Source of the DNA: Sphingomonas sp. PsM26 | GTDB lineage: Bacteria > Pseudomonadota > Alphaproteobacteria > Sphingomonadales > Sphingomonadaceae | Assembly: GCA_030433805.1 (NCBI GenBank) | Contig: JARUXA010000029.1 | Location: 1-36,118, forward strand | DNA length: 36,118 nucleotides | Reading direction: 5' to 3' | Part shown: positions 7,583-16,102 of the stretch, one piece after another | How the letters are laid out: every line of letters begins with the position of its first letter | Numbering within the stretch: the stretch's first letter is position 1 | Translations under genes and position numbers: made by a program | The notes under the pieces: model-generated | What the model was told of the DNA's origin: nothing | Databases searched by the model: none | The model's input: the letters and a program-made list of their open reading frames with translations, nothing else

Positions 7583-8169
7583 TGGATAGCCGCCCCGATT
7601 CCGCAGCAAACGCCGCCCTCTCCGCAGATGTGCGCAAGCCGGTCACGTTCTGCTTCCTCGGCCTCGCGGACGGTCCGATCCGCGTCACCAACGCTCCATA
7701 CAGCTATTCCTTCACTGGTACCGGCGACGAGGATCTCGACGGTTTCACCTTCACCGCGGTGGATCCGCGTGTCGTATCGGTCGGCGCGGTCAAGGCGCGC
7801 GAGGGCGGTACCGATACGCTGTCGTTGCAGCTGTCCGGGCTCGCCGGTGTCGATGACGAGTTGATGACCCAGATCGGCAACCGCGCGAACTATGTCGGTC
7901 GGGACTGCCGCCTGTGGCGGGCGATGCTCGATCCGCAGCAGCTGACCCGCATCGGCGCGATCTGGTCGTTCTACACCGGCTATATGTCGGTGCCGAAGAT
8001 CGTCGGCGACCGCACCAGCCAGACGATCAATCTCGACGTCGAATCGTACCTCGCCTTCTTCGGTCAGGCATCGAACCGCACCTATCTCGATCAGCAGAGC
8101 TACGACCCGGGCGACCGGTCGGCCGAACTCGCAATCGCGATCGCCAACGGCGCCAGCCGCAGAACCTGA
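7582..8169 (+). CDS. Tail hub-like protein (DUF2163-like position)
   Basis: A 195-residue protein starting at the ATG that overlaps the previous stop; the longer frame from 7312 runs antiparallel to nothing but overlaps the upstream gene by 270 nt and is rejected. Segments such as P-V-T-F-C-F-L-G-L-A-D-G-P-I-R-V-T-N, D-T-L-S-L-Q-L-S-G-L and W-S-F-Y-T-G-Y-M-S-V and the statement of a beta-barrel 'measured value' layout are typical of minor tail proteins lying before the NlpC-like gene, where GTAs have DUF2163. A hub role between the distal tail ring and the tip is inferred from gene order. I could not identify a catalytic motif. Confidence 0.7.
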   Translation: MDSRPDSAANAALSADVRKPVTFCFLGLADGPIRVTNAPYSYSFTGTGDEDLDGFTFTAVDPRVVSVGAVKAREGGTDTLSLQLSGLAGVDDELMTQIGNRANYVGRDCRLWRAMLDPQQLTRIGAIWSFYTGYMSVPKIVGDRTSQTINLDVESYLAFFGQASNRTYLDQQSYDPGDRSAELAIAIANGASRRT

Positions 8170-8182
8170 ACGGGAGTCGATC

Positions 8183-8605
8183 ATGAACCGTCTACCCGAT
8201 TGGGAGGCGCGGCTCGCCGCGTATCTCGAACCCCTCCGCACGCTCCCGTTTTCATGGGGCGAACATGATTGCTGCCTGTTCTCGGCTGGTGCTGTCATCG
8301 CCATGACCGGCGTCGATCCGATGCCGGAGTTCCGGGGCCGCTACACCACCGCGCGCGGTTCAGTTCGGGCGCTGCGCCGGCTCGGTGCCGGCACCTTGGC
8401 GGCCACGCTGAACCAAAAATTCGAGACGGTCGACGCCTCGCTGGCGCACCGCGGCGACATTGTCATGTCCGATGGCCTGATCGGCATCTGCCTCGGCGGA
8501 TTCCTTGTAGCCGTCGGCGCGGAGGGTGACCGAGAGGGGCTGATCCGTATCGAGCGCTCGCGTTGGGTCAAACCCCGCGCCTGGCACGTCCGGTTCGGGG
8601 TCTGA
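8183..8605 (+). CDS. DUF6950 / NlpC-P60-like tail protein
   Basis: A 140-residue protein with F-S-W-G-E-H-D-C-C-L-F at residues 23-33; C30 after the aspartate is at the position of the nucleophilic cysteine in NlpC/P60 peptidases. A-H-R-G-D-I-V-M (about residues 91-98) is at the place of the catalytic histidine strand (H-x-G-D-I-V). This is the pattern of DUF6950-type proteins found between the hub and J genes, where GTAs and lambda encode a tail-tip peptidase (lambda gpK-like). It probably cuts peptidoglycan during penetration; activity is not proved because the third catalytic residue is unclear. The ATG at 8183 has a GGGAG site nine bases upstream. Confidence 0.75.
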   Translation: MNRLPDWEARLAAYLEPLRTLPFSWGEHDCCLFSAGAVIAMTGVDPMPEFRGRYTTARGSVRALRRLGAGTLAATLNQKFETVDASLAHRGDIVMSDGLIGICLGGFLVAVGAEGDREGLIRIERSRWVKPRAWHVRFGV

Positions 8606-8608
8606 CGG

Positions 8609-11600
8609 TTGGCCAAGGCACTCAAATTTGCGGCAATCGCGGTCGGGGCGGTCGCGCTGGCGTTCACCGGCGTCGGTCTCGCGGCTGGCCTCGGCGCGGC
8701 CGCGACCAGCTTCGGGGTCGGCGTGTCCGCGAGCACGCTCTTCCTGGTATCGGGCGGCCTCAGCATTGCTGCGGGCCTTCTGCAAAAAGGGCCGAAGGTC
8801 ACCGCGTCACAGACCGACCGGTTGACGGCCAATATCAACCCGCGGACGTTCCGCAAGACGGTCCTTGGCCAGACCGCGATGCCGGTCGACGTTCGCTACG
8901 AGCAGTGGTCGGGCAAGGATCAGGAGATCTGCGACTGGATCGTGGCGTTTGCCAGCCATGCGATCGACGGCCTCGAGGAGATCTGGTTCGATACCGAGAT
9001 GGCGTGGTCGGCGACAACCGGCGTCGTTGCCAAGTACAACGGCTATTTCTCGATCCCCAACCTCATCCTTGAGGGCACGCCGCAGAACGCCTTCACGTTC
9101 GGTCAGTGGAACCGCAACAGCGCGCGCCTGACCGGCTGCGCCTACGCGCGGTTCCGTTTCAAGGTCACGGGCAACAGCAAGAAAGCAGAGAGCCCGTTCT
9201 CAAGCGGCATTCCCAGCCGGATTACCGTCATCGGCCGCGGGGCCAAGTTGTATGATCCACGCCGCGACAGCACGGTACCGGGTGGGTCCGGTCCGATGCG
9301 CGCGGACGACCAGTCGACCTGGCGTTTCAAGACCGACGACGGCGTCGTGATCGGCGAGAACCTGCCGCTCCAGATCCTGCGCGTCATCCTCGGCTGGCGG
9401 ATCCGCAACCCGGCAAGCGGCGTCATGAAGCTGGCGACCGGCGCTGGCGTCCCTATGCGGCGTATCAGCTTGCCGTCGTTCCAGGTTGCGGCGAACCTCG
9501 CCGACGAGCTCGTCAACCGGGCAGCGGGCGGCAACGAGCCCCGCTACCACGGCGCTGGCGTGATCTCCGAGGGCGACGATCACAAAACTGTTCTCGATAT
9601 GCTGTGCACGGCATGCTGCGGGCGTTTCCGGGATACCGGCGGCAAGCTGTCACTCTCGATCTCACATAACGATCTGGCGACGGCGGCGCTGGATGACGGA
9701 TTGAACGATGACGACGTGGTCGGCGCGTTCACTTGGGATCCCGACCCCTCGCTCGAAACTACGCCGAATGTCGTGCGCGGGCGCTACGTCGATGCGACGT
9801 CGGCCTCGCTCTACCAGTTGATCGACTATCCCGAGGTGCGTCTGCCGAGCCCCGACGGGCAGGATCGCTATCTCTCGCTCGACCTTGGCGTCGTCGAAAG
9901 CCCGAGCCATGCGCAGCGCGTCGCCAAGCAGGTGCTGCAGCGCCGGCAATACTCCCGCCAGTTCGCCGCCCCGTTCGATATCCGCGCGTGGAAGTACACC
10001 GTTGGCGACGTGCTGCCGTTCACCTTCGCGCCGCTCGGGTTCAAGCGCGGCGTGTTCCGGGTGAAGGAGCAGGAGCTCGGTCAGGGCGGTACCTGCAACA
10101 TGGTGCTGACGTTCGAGACCCCCGTCTTCTACCAGTGGGACGCGGACGACTCCCTGCCCGTCCAGGGCGCCGAGCCGATCGTCTACGACCGCGCCAACAA
10201 CCCGCTGATCCTCGCAATCGACGAAGCGGCCACGACGGCGTTCTGGAACGGGGTCACCGGCGACGGCAAACCGGCTGACGACGCAACGAACAGCGCTGAC
10301 CCGAACAGCCCATTCGGACCCGGTACGGTCGGCGGCGCGATCGCGCAGCTGACCGAGTTCGACCTCCAGATCGCCGCGGCCCACGATCAACTCGAGGATA
10401 TCGACGGCACGACGATCCCTGCGATTAACAAGGCCGTCGCTGACGCAGGCGCTCGGATTGAGACCGTCAAGAAAGATGCGGACGATGCGCTGTCGTCTGC
10501 TGTCGCGCTGCTTACCGACAGCGATGCCAAGATTAACCGGCGGATCGATAGCGTGGCGGCGGCGGGCGGCTATGACGACACGTCGGTGCGCGCCGAAATC
10601 AAGCGGGTCGACGAAACAGCGGTGAGCCGAGACGGCACTATCAGCCGGCGGATCGACAGCGTTGTCACCGATTACAACGCAGGCGACGTCGCGACGAACG
10701 GCCGGATCGATCAGGTCGCCACGACGGCGTCGGATGCAAAGAAAGCCGTTTCAGACTTGTCGACCAGCGTCGACACCAACTTCCGCGGCATCAATTCGAC
10801 GCTGACCAATTACGACCAACGCATCAGCGGCTTGGCAACTGACGCGCAGGGATACGCCGGTCGCACGACGAAGCTTGAGGCCGCAGCAATGTCGGGCGGC
10901 GTGTATCTTAACGCGAACCCGACCTATGTCATCTGGCCTGACGGTCAGCGGCTGGCCTCCGGGTGGCTCGACTGGAACGGACCTACCAACCTCTCGGTGG
11001 GTCGGGGGATCGATACAACGCGGCTAGACAGCCCGTATTACATGTCGACGAACCAGACGGCGCCGGACATCAATATCGGGCACTATCAGACCCTGGCCGC
11101 GTGCAAGGAGGCGGGGTGGTACGTGTTCACCGCCGAGGCGGACCTCGTCGCCGGAAGGTGGGAGGGTTCTGGTCTCACGCTTGGCGGGGGATACAACCTC
11201 GACTTCGCGGGCACTGCGGATCAGGCTGGCGACATCAGCGCGACCAAGATGGGCAACCGGCGATGGACCCTGCTTTTTCAGAAGCCAAAGGATACGGCGC
11301 AGAACTTCCACGCCATGCAAAGCTGGGATGGATTCGGACGACCGCGCCCCCAAAAGGTTTTGTCTTGGCGCCACGCATCGATCCGTCCGGCAAACGACGG
11401 CGAAATCAAAGCCGGGAGGGCGGACGCTGCTCTGCCGCTCGTTGCGGCGCGGGTGAAGGTCACCGAGGACACGCTCGCCGATCTGCCGAACCGTTATGCC
11501 GCATCCGCTCGGGCGGCGACGTTGGAAGCTCAGGTGCAAGGCACCGCGGACAGCAACCTCTTGGCGCGGGCCAACGACCGGGCTGCGGCCATTGCGGATT

Positions 11601-12859
11601 CCAAGGTCGGATCCGTGGTGCAGTCGGTCAACACGCTATCGGCGCTCGTCCTGAATTCTGGCGTCAATCTGTTGCCGAACTCGTCCGGCGAGAACGGCGG
11701 CGTTAACACCGGATCGGCGTATCAGTGGTCAGCCGGTGGCGGTGCTTGGTATTCCGGCGTCAGCACGAGCTGGGGCCAGCGGATGCAGAACGACGCCCCG
11801 ACGGGCAACGTGATCTCGATCGACGGTCCCCGGATCCTGTGCAGCCCGAACACGAGCTACACCGCCTCCGGGGATCTCCTGCTGATTTCTGACCTGAGCA
11901 ATCCGTCTTGCTACGTCGACATCGTGTTCGAACGTCTCGACGGTAGCCTGTTCTATCCCGGGGGCGGTCGGCCAGTCCGCGGTTCGCGTGACTTCGGGTC
12001 TTCCGGCTTCCGAGATGCAACTTGGATGACGGCAAAGGCACCCGCGGATGCCGCCAAGGTGTTCATGCGTGGCATCTTCGCGTCGGATCAAGCGGGTTCA
12101 CACCGCAACATCGGCATCCGCCAGGCAAAGCTTGAGGTTGGCCCCGGACCGTACACCCCCTATTCGCAGGAGGGTACGCTTCAACAGGCTTCGGCTCAGT
12201 TGGCCATTGCTTCCGGGGCGATCGCTGGCCTTGATGGCCGCAGCAGCGTTTATTGGTCGGTGACCGGTACGACGCCAGACGGCAGCACGCGGATTCAGCT
12301 GTCGAAGGCCAATGGTTCGGCGGGCCTGTTCTACGTCGAAGCGAATATGCTTCTGAACGGCAACCTGACGGTCGACGGCACGATTACGGCGCGTAAGTTC
12401 GATCGCAACAGCATGTCGCGCGAGGGCACCTCGGTTTGGCAGGGCAGCGTATCGCCTCCAGCCGGATCGACGGTAAGTGTGCCGTGGGGGCTGGGCCTGT
12501 CGCAGATCCCGGGCCTCGGACGGTTCATCTACGAATATCAGACGCAGATAAACACCAACGTCGGGCAGCGGCAGACGACCACGATGAACGGCAAGCCGGC
12601 CTACCTTGACTATGTCTCGGCGGGCGGCGGCGTGAACATCGTCGCTCGAGACAATCAGGGCAACGAATACCGACCGAAGGCGAACTCGTCAGCGGCGGTC
12701 CTCGCCACGACCGACTTCGTGCCGTCGTGGACCGCCACGGTCACGAATGGGGCCTACGACACCGGCTGGATCGATCAGGGCGACTATTACAGCCGCCAGG
12801 TCGCCGGAACCTACACCGTCACGCTCATCAACCTGAAGGTGACCTGGGTCGCCATCTGA
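8609..12859 (+). CDS. J-like tail tip attachment protein (host specificity)
   Basis: A 1416-residue protein beginning at TTG 8609, four bases after the previous stop. Residues about 8-57 are hydrophobic and glycine/alanine rich, as in lambda gpJ-type N-termini. Residues about 70-560 form the tip scaffold with segments such as E-I-C-D-W-I-V-A-F-A-S-H-A-I-D-G and P-F-T-F-A-P-L-G-F-K. Residues about 590-760 are a coiled coil with repeated R-R-I-D-S-V units. Two beta-rich modules follow, starting near residue 765 (G-V-Y-L-N-A-N-P) and 1018 (G-V-N-L-L-P-N-S-S), separated by a second helical linker, and then a C-terminal domain after a D-G-T-I-T-A-R-K-F motif common in J proteins. This protein most likely carries the primary receptor contact. 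The C-terminal modules are the part expected to vary between phages. Confidence 0.85.
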   Translation: MAKALKFAAIAVGAVALAFTGVGLAAGLGAAATSFGVGVSASTLFLVSGGLSIAAGLLQKGPKVTASQTDRLTANINPRTFRKTVLGQTAMPVDVRYEQWSGKDQEICDWIVAFASHAIDGLEEIWFDTEMAWSATTGVVAKYNGYFSIPNLILEGTPQNAFTFGQWNRNSARLTGCAYARFRFKVTGNSKKAESPFSSGIPSRITVIGRGAKLYDPRRDSTVPGGSGPMRADDQSTWRFKTDDGVVIGENLPLQILRVILGWRIRNPASGVMKLATGAGVPMRRISLPSFQVAANLADELVNRAAGGNEPRYHGAGVISEGDDHKTVLDMLCTACCGRFRDTGGKLSLSISHNDLATAALDDGLNDDDVVGAFTWDPDPSLETTPNVVRGRYVDATSASLYQLIDYPEVRLPSPDGQDRYLSLDLGVVESPSHAQRVAKQVLQRRQYSRQFAAPFDIRAWKYTVGDVLPFTFAPLGFKRGVFRVKEQELGQGGTCNMVLTFETPVFYQWDADDSLPVQGAEPIVYDRANNPLILAIDEAATTAFWNGVTGDGKPADDATNSADPNSPFGPGTVGGAIAQLTEFDLQIAAAHDQLEDIDGTTIPAINKAVADAGARIETVKKDADDALSSAVALLTDSDAKINRRIDSVAAAGGYDDTSVRAEIKRVDETAVSRDGTISRRIDSVVTDYNAGDVATNGRIDQVATTASDAKKAVSDLSTSVDTNFRGINSTLTNYDQRISGLATDAQGYAGRTTKLEAAAMSGGVYLNANPTYVIWPDGQRLASGWLDWNGPTNLSVGRGIDTTRLDSPYYMSTNQTAPDINIGHYQTLAACKEAGWYVFTAEADLVAGRWEGSGLTLGGGYNLDFAGTADQAGDISATKMGNRRWTLLFQKPKDTAQNFHAMQSWDGFGRPRPQKVLSWRHASIRPANDGEIKAGRADAALPLVAARVKVTEDTLADLPNRYAASARAATLEAQVQGTADSNLLARANDRAAAIADSKVGSVVQSVNTLSALVLNSGVNLLPNSSGENGGVNTGSAYQWSAGGGAWYSGVSTSWGQRMQNDAPTGNVISIDGPRILCSPNTSYTASGDLLLISDLSNPSCYVDIVFERLDGSLFYPGGGRPVRGSRDFGSSGFRDATWMTAKAPADAAKVFMRGIFASDQAGSHRNIGIRQAKLEVGPGPYTPYSQEGTLQQASAQLAIASGAIAGLDGRSSVYWSVTGTTPDGSTRIQLSKANGSAGLFYVEANMLLNGNLTVDGTITARKFDRNSMSREGTSVWQGSVSPPAGSTVSVPWGLGLSQIPGLGRFIYEYQTQINTNVGQRQTTTMNGKPAYLDYVSAGGGVNIVARDNQGNEYRPKANSSAAVLATTDFVPSWTATVTNGAYDTGWIDQGDYYSRQVAGTYTVTLINLKVTWVAI

Positions 12860-12877
12860 CGCTCCACGGAGGGCAAT

Positions 12878-13408
12878 ATGGAATATTGGATCGTCTACAG
12901 CCTCGATACTTTCCAGGAGGTGTATCGCGGTTCAGGCAACCCCGGCAGCAGCGGCTATCAACCGCTGCCTGAGGGGCTGGGCCTGATCGTGGTGCCGTTC
13001 TCGGTGATCTCCAAAGGCGATATCGACGTCGAGGCTCTGCGCGCGGCGATGAACCTGTTCGTCGACGCATCGGCCGAGGCTTTCCGCCTCCAGTTCCTCA
13101 CGGCTGGCGCAGGTCAGGCCATGACGTACCAACGCAAGGAGGCAGAAGCCCGCGCTTGGCTGCTCGACAACACCGCGCGGACGCCCTTCCTCGAGGCCGA
13201 AGCATTCAGTTGCGGCGTGACGATCGCCGAACTGGTGCCGGTGGTAATCGCTCGAGCCGATCAGTGGGAGGTCGTTGGGGCGCTGATCGAGGGCGAGCGA
13301 ATGGGCGCGAAGGACAAGATCGCCCGGGGCGAGACCTTCGCAGATATCGTCAAGGTGGGTCGGATCAGCTGGCAGGCGCTGGTCGAGCCGCCCACGGCTG
13401 CCGCCTGA
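12878..13408 (+). CDS. Tail-region protein of unknown function (DUF4376-like layout)
   Basis: A 176-residue acidic protein after the J-like gene, with a GGAGG site seven bases before its ATG. The N-terminal 45 residues are beta-rich; the rest is helical with E-A-F-R-L-Q-F-L-T-A-G-A-G-Q-A-M-T-Y-Q-R-K-E-A-E-A, a pattern of R/Q-x-x-x-x-T-x-G-x-x-x-x-Y-x-x-K-x-x-E-A seen in small proteins next to tail fibre genes. The role may be fibre assembly or tip accessory; it is not established. The next gene starts two bases after its stop. Confidence 0.65.
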   Translation: MEYWIVYSLDTFQEVYRGSGNPGSSGYQPLPEGLGLIVVPFSVISKGDIDVEALRAAMNLFVDASAEAFRLQFLTAGAGQAMTYQRKEAEARAWLLDNTARTPFLEAEAFSCGVTIAELVPVVIARADQWEVVGALIEGERMGAKDKIARGETFADIVKVGRISWQALVEPPTAAA

Positions 13409-13409
13409 C

Positions 13410-13709
13410 GTGGCGACCCGCGAGCCCGCCCTCACGCGGCTGAGCAACTGGATCATCCAGTTCCTGATTTCGATCGATCAGTTCGCCTACGTGCTGCTCG
13501 CCGGGCCGTTTTACCTGCTGTTCGGCGGGCCCTGCCCCTCGGCTGATGAGACGATCAGTTCCCGCGTCGGGCGCGCCGCTATGGCTGGCGACTGGTGGGG
13601 CAAGCCCTTCCAATGGCTGATCGACCACCTGTTCATGCTGCTCGGATCGAAGCCCGGCCACTGCGCCCGTGCGATCGAGACCGCTTTCCTGGGCATGGCG
13701 CCCAAGTAA
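13410..13709 (+). CDS. Small phage membrane-associated protein, unknown function
   Basis: A 99-residue protein with a GTG start one base after the previous stop. It has one long hydrophobic stretch (F-A-Y-V-L-L-A-G-P-F-Y-L-L-F-G-G) followed by the motif C-P-S-A-D-E-T-I-S-S-R-V-G-R-A-A and a late G-K-P-F-Q-W-L-I-D-H-L-F-M-L-L-G with G-H-C near the end. Proteins with this C-P-x-x-D-E-T-x-S and G-H-C pattern are found beside lysis genes in phages of several Proteobacteria, but I cannot name a family. Membrane association and a lysis-related role are inferred from composition and position. Confidence 0.65.
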   Translation: MATREPALTRLSNWIIQFLISIDQFAYVLLAGPFYLLFGGPCPSADETISSRVGRAAMAGDWWGKPFQWLIDHLFMLLGSKPGHCARAIETAFLGMAPK

Positions 13710-13727
13710 CGCCGAAAGGTCCTCACA

Positions 13728-13769
13728 ATGACGATTTACCGCAACGCTGCCCGGAGGGCGGTGCGATGA
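13728..13769 (+). CDS. Tiny 13-codon frame, possible leader for the membrane protein gene
   Basis: An ATG preceded by an AAAGG site opens a basic 13-residue frame (M-T-I-Y-R-N-A-A-R-R-A-V-R) whose TGA overlaps the ATG of the following membrane protein gene in the ATGA fashion. This looks like a coupling leader, a short peptide whose translation delivers ribosomes to the next start. It may be only a chance frame; the peptide itself is probably not functional. Confidence 0.3.
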   Translation: MTIYRNAARRAVR

Positions 13770-14050
13770 TCCTTGTGCTGTATATCTTGGTGCTGGCCGC
13801 TTGGGCCGCGGTGGTGGCCTACATGGTCCCGGCGGTGTGGGCGATCTATCGCCGGACCCCGCGATACGGCGACAGTTCGCGGCTCGTCTGCTTCGCCTGG
13901 GGGCTACTCAACCTCGGGTTCCTGTCTCGGCGCATCATCATGGATCGCGACGGAGACCCGGCCATCGTCGCCTTGCTCATCGCATCATTCTGCGTCGCCG
14001 TTCTCACGATCGGGACAGCAAGGAGGTACGGCCGTGGCTACCGCGTTTGA
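13766..14050 (+). CDS. Small membrane protein, holin candidate
   Basis: A 94-residue protein starting at ATG 13766; the longer frame from 13595 would overlap the previous gene and lacks sense. It has a first hydrophobic segment (V-L-Y-I-L-V-L-A-A-W-A-A-V-V-A-Y-M-V), a basic loop, a moderately hydrophobic segment (C-F-A-W-G-L-L-N-L-G-F-L) and a third (V-A-L-L-I-A-S-F-C-V-A-V-L-T-I), so two or three membrane passes. Size and position just upstream of the muramidase gene suggest a holin or antiholin, but there are two other small membrane proteins in this block and none can be chosen from sequence alone. The next gene's GTG lies inside its last codons. Confidence 0.65.
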   Translation: MILVLYILVLAAWAAVVAYMVPAVWAIYRRTPRYGDSSRLVCFAWGLLNLGFLSRRIIMDRDGDPAIVALLIASFCVAVLTIGTARRYGRGYRV

Positions 14051-14489
14051 ATGGTTCCGCGCCAACCTGACACCAGGCGCAATCGGCATCTACGCGCTGC
14101 TCGGAGCAGTCGTCGGCGGATATTTCAAATTCAAGCCGCTTGCGATGAAGCTGGCCAACGAGCGCGAGGCCAATTTGCTGCGAGAACGCTCCGAAGAGAT
14201 GGAGCGCATGCGCGTTCGGATGGACGCGGTCGAGATGGCAGCGCGCACGGCATCGCTCGAGGCCGACAAGCAAATAGCTATGCTTCAAGCTGAGCGGGCA
14301 ATCGACCGGCACCGCATCAACAACGTGACGCAATGCCTCGACGCACTGATCCTGCTGATCGAGCAGGATCCCGCCAAAGCGTCTGAGGCTGCGACCCGGA
14401 TCAAAGCCATGCGCGCCGATCAGATGAAGGCGGAGGCCCTCGAGAAAGGGACCGCGGCGATCGTCAAATCACAAGGGGTGGGTTTATGA
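14034..14489 (+). CDS. Coiled-coil protein with one N-terminal membrane anchor (lysis region)
   Basis: A 151-residue protein read from GTG 14034, seven bases after a strong AGGAGG; the long frame upstream to 13773 overlaps the previous gene and is not used. It has a short N-terminal hydrophobic segment (I-G-I-Y-A-L-L-G-A-V-V-G-G-Y-F) and then a long Glu/Arg/Ala coiled coil (N-E-R-E-A-N-L-L-R-E-R-S-E-E-M-E-R and on). This topology (one anchor, long periplasmic coil) resembles i-spanins, though a separate overlapping spanin pair follows downstream. The stop overlaps the ATG of the endolysin gene (ATGA). Function is uncertain: spanin-like, holin partner or structural. Confidence 0.65.
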   Translation: MATAFEWFRANLTPGAIGIYALLGAVVGGYFKFKPLAMKLANEREANLLRERSEEMERMRVRMDAVEMAARTASLEADKQIAMLQAERAIDRHRINNVTQCLDALILLIEQDPAKASEAATRIKAMRADQMKAEALEKGTAAIVKSQGVGL

Positions 14490-15034
14490 GCATCGACAGC
14501 ACCATCGACGGGACGATCGGCAAGGAAGGCGCGTATTCGAACCATCCGTCGGATCGCGGCGGCCCGACCAAATGGGGTATCACCGAACGGGTAGCGCGCA
14601 AGCACGGCTACACCGGCGACATGCGCGACCTACCACGCGCCGAGGCGGTGCGGATCTACCGCGCGGCCTACGTCATCGCGCCCGGCTTCGACAAGGTGGC
14701 CGAGATCAGCCCAGCCGTCGCGGAAGAGTTGTTCGATACCGGCGTGAACATGGGGCCGGACGTTCCCGCACGTTGGTTCCAAAAATGGCTGAACGTATTC
14801 AATCAGCGCGGCCGCGACTATGCAGATATCAACGAGGATGCCGACATCGGCCCCGGCACGCTTAAGGCATTCCGAGCCTTTCGAGCGAAGCGAGGCCCGG
14901 CCGAAGCTGATCGCATCATGCTTCTAGCGCTGAACAGCGACCAGGGGGCGCGCTACAAGCAGCTTGCGCGGTCGCGACCGGCAAACGAGGACTTCGTCTA
15001 CGGCTGGATGGCCAACCGGGTAGGACTGGCATGA
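14486..15034 (+). CDS. Endolysin: GH108 N-acetylmuramidase with PG-binding C-terminal domain
   Basis: A 182-residue muramidase. The N-terminal part has the GH108 signature: K-E-G-A-Y-S-N-H-P-S-D-R-G-G-P-T-K-W-G-I-T, with E14 in the E-G-x-Y motif as the catalytic glutamate. The region V-A-E-E-L-F-D-T-G-V-N-M-G begins the second half, which matches the C-terminal peptidoglycan-binding module (PG_binding_3 type) up to the end. Length is normal for the family. It cleaves the beta-1,4 bond between N-acetylmuramic acid and N-acetylglucosamine to lyse the host. No signal peptide is visible at the N-terminus, so export needs a holin, consistent with the small membrane proteins on either side. Start overlaps the upstream stop and its stop overlaps the next ATG. 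Confidence 0.9.
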   Translation: MSIDSTIDGTIGKEGAYSNHPSDRGGPTKWGITERVARKHGYTGDMRDLPRAEAVRIYRAAYVIAPGFDKVAEISPAVAEELFDTGVNMGPDVPARWFQKWLNVFNQRGRDYADINEDADIGPGTLKAFRAFRAKRGPAEADRIMLLALNSDQGARYKQLARSRPANEDFVYGWMANRVGLA

Positions 15035-15378
15035 GCGCCCGTCAAATTCGTGGAGAGCGTGCAGTTCTTTGGAACTCGGACCTTTCTCGTCTCGCCTTCC
15101 GCTGCCCCGGCTGTGGAGAGCCCCATGTCTGCACTATAAAGGAAGGTCTTGGTCGTCCAGCGTGGGGCTGGAATGGCAACCTCGATCGTCCGACGCTGAC
15201 ACCTTCCGTGCTGGTGACGTACAATGGTCCGGACGCAGGGCAGACAGATGCAGACGGTCACCGCGCGCCCCAGGCCGTCTGCCACAGCTTCGTCACGGAC
15301 GGCCGAATCCAGTTCCTGGGCGACTGCACGCACGCCCTAGCAGGCCAGACGGTCGACATTCCTGAGTTCACGGCGTGA
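15031..15378 (+). CDS. DUF6527 family protein
   Basis: A 115-residue protein with the motif set of DUF6527: F-R-C-P-G-C-G-E-P-H near residue 23, W-G-W-N-G-N-L-D-R-P-T-L-T-P-S-V-L, then V-C-H-S-F-V-T-D-G-R-I-Q-F-L-G-D-C-T-H-A-L-A-G-Q-T-V. The C-P-x-C-G with later C-H and T-H suggests a bound metal, probably zinc (inference). Such proteins are common in phages and prophages, often next to lysis genes, with no established role. It sits between the endolysin and a small membrane protein gene with ATGA/TGA overlaps on both sides, so it is co-translated with the lysis cassette. Confidence 0.8.
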   Translation: MSARQIRGERAVLWNSDLSRLAFRCPGCGEPHVCTIKEGLGRPAWGWNGNLDRPTLTPSVLVTYNGPDAGQTDADGHRAPQAVCHSFVTDGRIQFLGDCTHALAGQTVDIPEFTA

Positions 15379-15731
15379 CCAGCCGCCTTCAAGAGTGGGG
15401 CCTGATCGCCCTGTCGCTTCTGGCCGCTGCGCTGCTCGCGCTGATCGGTTGGACCTTCGCAATCATCGGCCAGCATATCGGGCCCGACGGTCGTGTGCCG
15501 TCGGCGGAAGCGTTCGGGCTGACCGCGCTGCTCCTGTCGTTCCGTGAGGTCATTGGCTCGATCCGCGCCCTGTACGACGCGGCCGATCGGACGAGCCTGA
15601 CCGAAAAGCTCGCCGCAGCGAACCCGGCCGCAGCGCCTGTCCCCCAAGACGCGATCGCCGGCGCACAGACCGCGGCGGACAGCGCTCAACAGACGGTCGA
15701 CCAACTCGCCGAACAAGGGGCTCGGACATGA
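15375..15731 (+). CDS. Small membrane protein, holin candidate
   Basis: A 118-residue protein starting at GTG 15375 that overlaps the previous stop. One strong hydrophobic segment near the N-terminus (L-I-A-L-S-L-L-A-A-A-L-L-A-L-I-G-W-T-F-A) is followed by a second, weaker one (E-A-F-G-L-T-A-L-L-L-S-F-R) and then a hydrophilic Ala/Gln-rich C-terminal tail. The arrangement of one or two passes with a charged or polar tail fits a holin, but the protein could equally be a membrane partner of the spanins that follow. It overlaps the next gene by four bases. Confidence 0.65.
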   Translation: MTSRLQEWGLIALSLLAAALLALIGWTFAIIGQHIGPDGRVPSAEAFGLTALLLSFREVIGSIRALYDAADRTSLTEKLAAANPAAAPVPQDAIAGAQTAADSAQQTVDQLAEQGART

Positions 15732-16102
15732 CAGACGTGGGCAAATGGTTCGGCGCAAATACTGCTCGGCTGATCCTCATCGTCGGGCTGATCGTGCTGA
15801 TCGCCACGGTCATCTCCATTCGGTCCTGCAACGTCGCGCGCACGGCAACGACCGAGACGTCCCTCGCAACCGGCCAAGCGGGCGCGGCGGCCGAGAGCGG
15901 CGCGGATGCAGTGAACACCGTCGGCAATCGTGCCCAGGCAGAGGAACAGTCAGATGCAATCTCGCGAGAAAACGACGGCGCCATCCGTAACGCCGAAGGC
16001 GCGACCGTTGTCGTCCCGGCGGCTGTTTCAGGTGCTGGCATTAGCGCACTATGTCGTCGCACGGCCTACCAGGGCGATCCTCGCTGCGCTCAGCCTCAGT
16101 AG
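15728..16102 (+). CDS. i-spanin (Rz-like) candidate
   Basis: A 124-residue protein with a short cytoplasmic N-terminus, one membrane anchor (L-I-L-I-V-G-L-I-V-L-I-A-T-V-I-S-I) and a periplasmic domain of Ala/Glu/Asn-rich helical sequence that ends in C-R-R-T-A-Y-Q-G-D-P-R-C. This is the topology of Rz-type inner membrane spanins, which fuse the inner and outer membranes at the end of lysis together with an outer membrane lipoprotein. The strongest support is the overlapping lipoprotein frame in the +1 register (16008-16367), whose signal peptide is encoded inside this gene. Family membership is not provable from residues alone. Confidence 0.75.
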   Translation: MTDVGKWFGANTARLILIVGLIVLIATVISIRSCNVARTATTETSLATGQAGAAAESGADAVNTVGNRAQAEEQSDAISRENDGAIRNAEGATVVVPAAVSGAGISALCRRTAYQGDPRCAQPQ

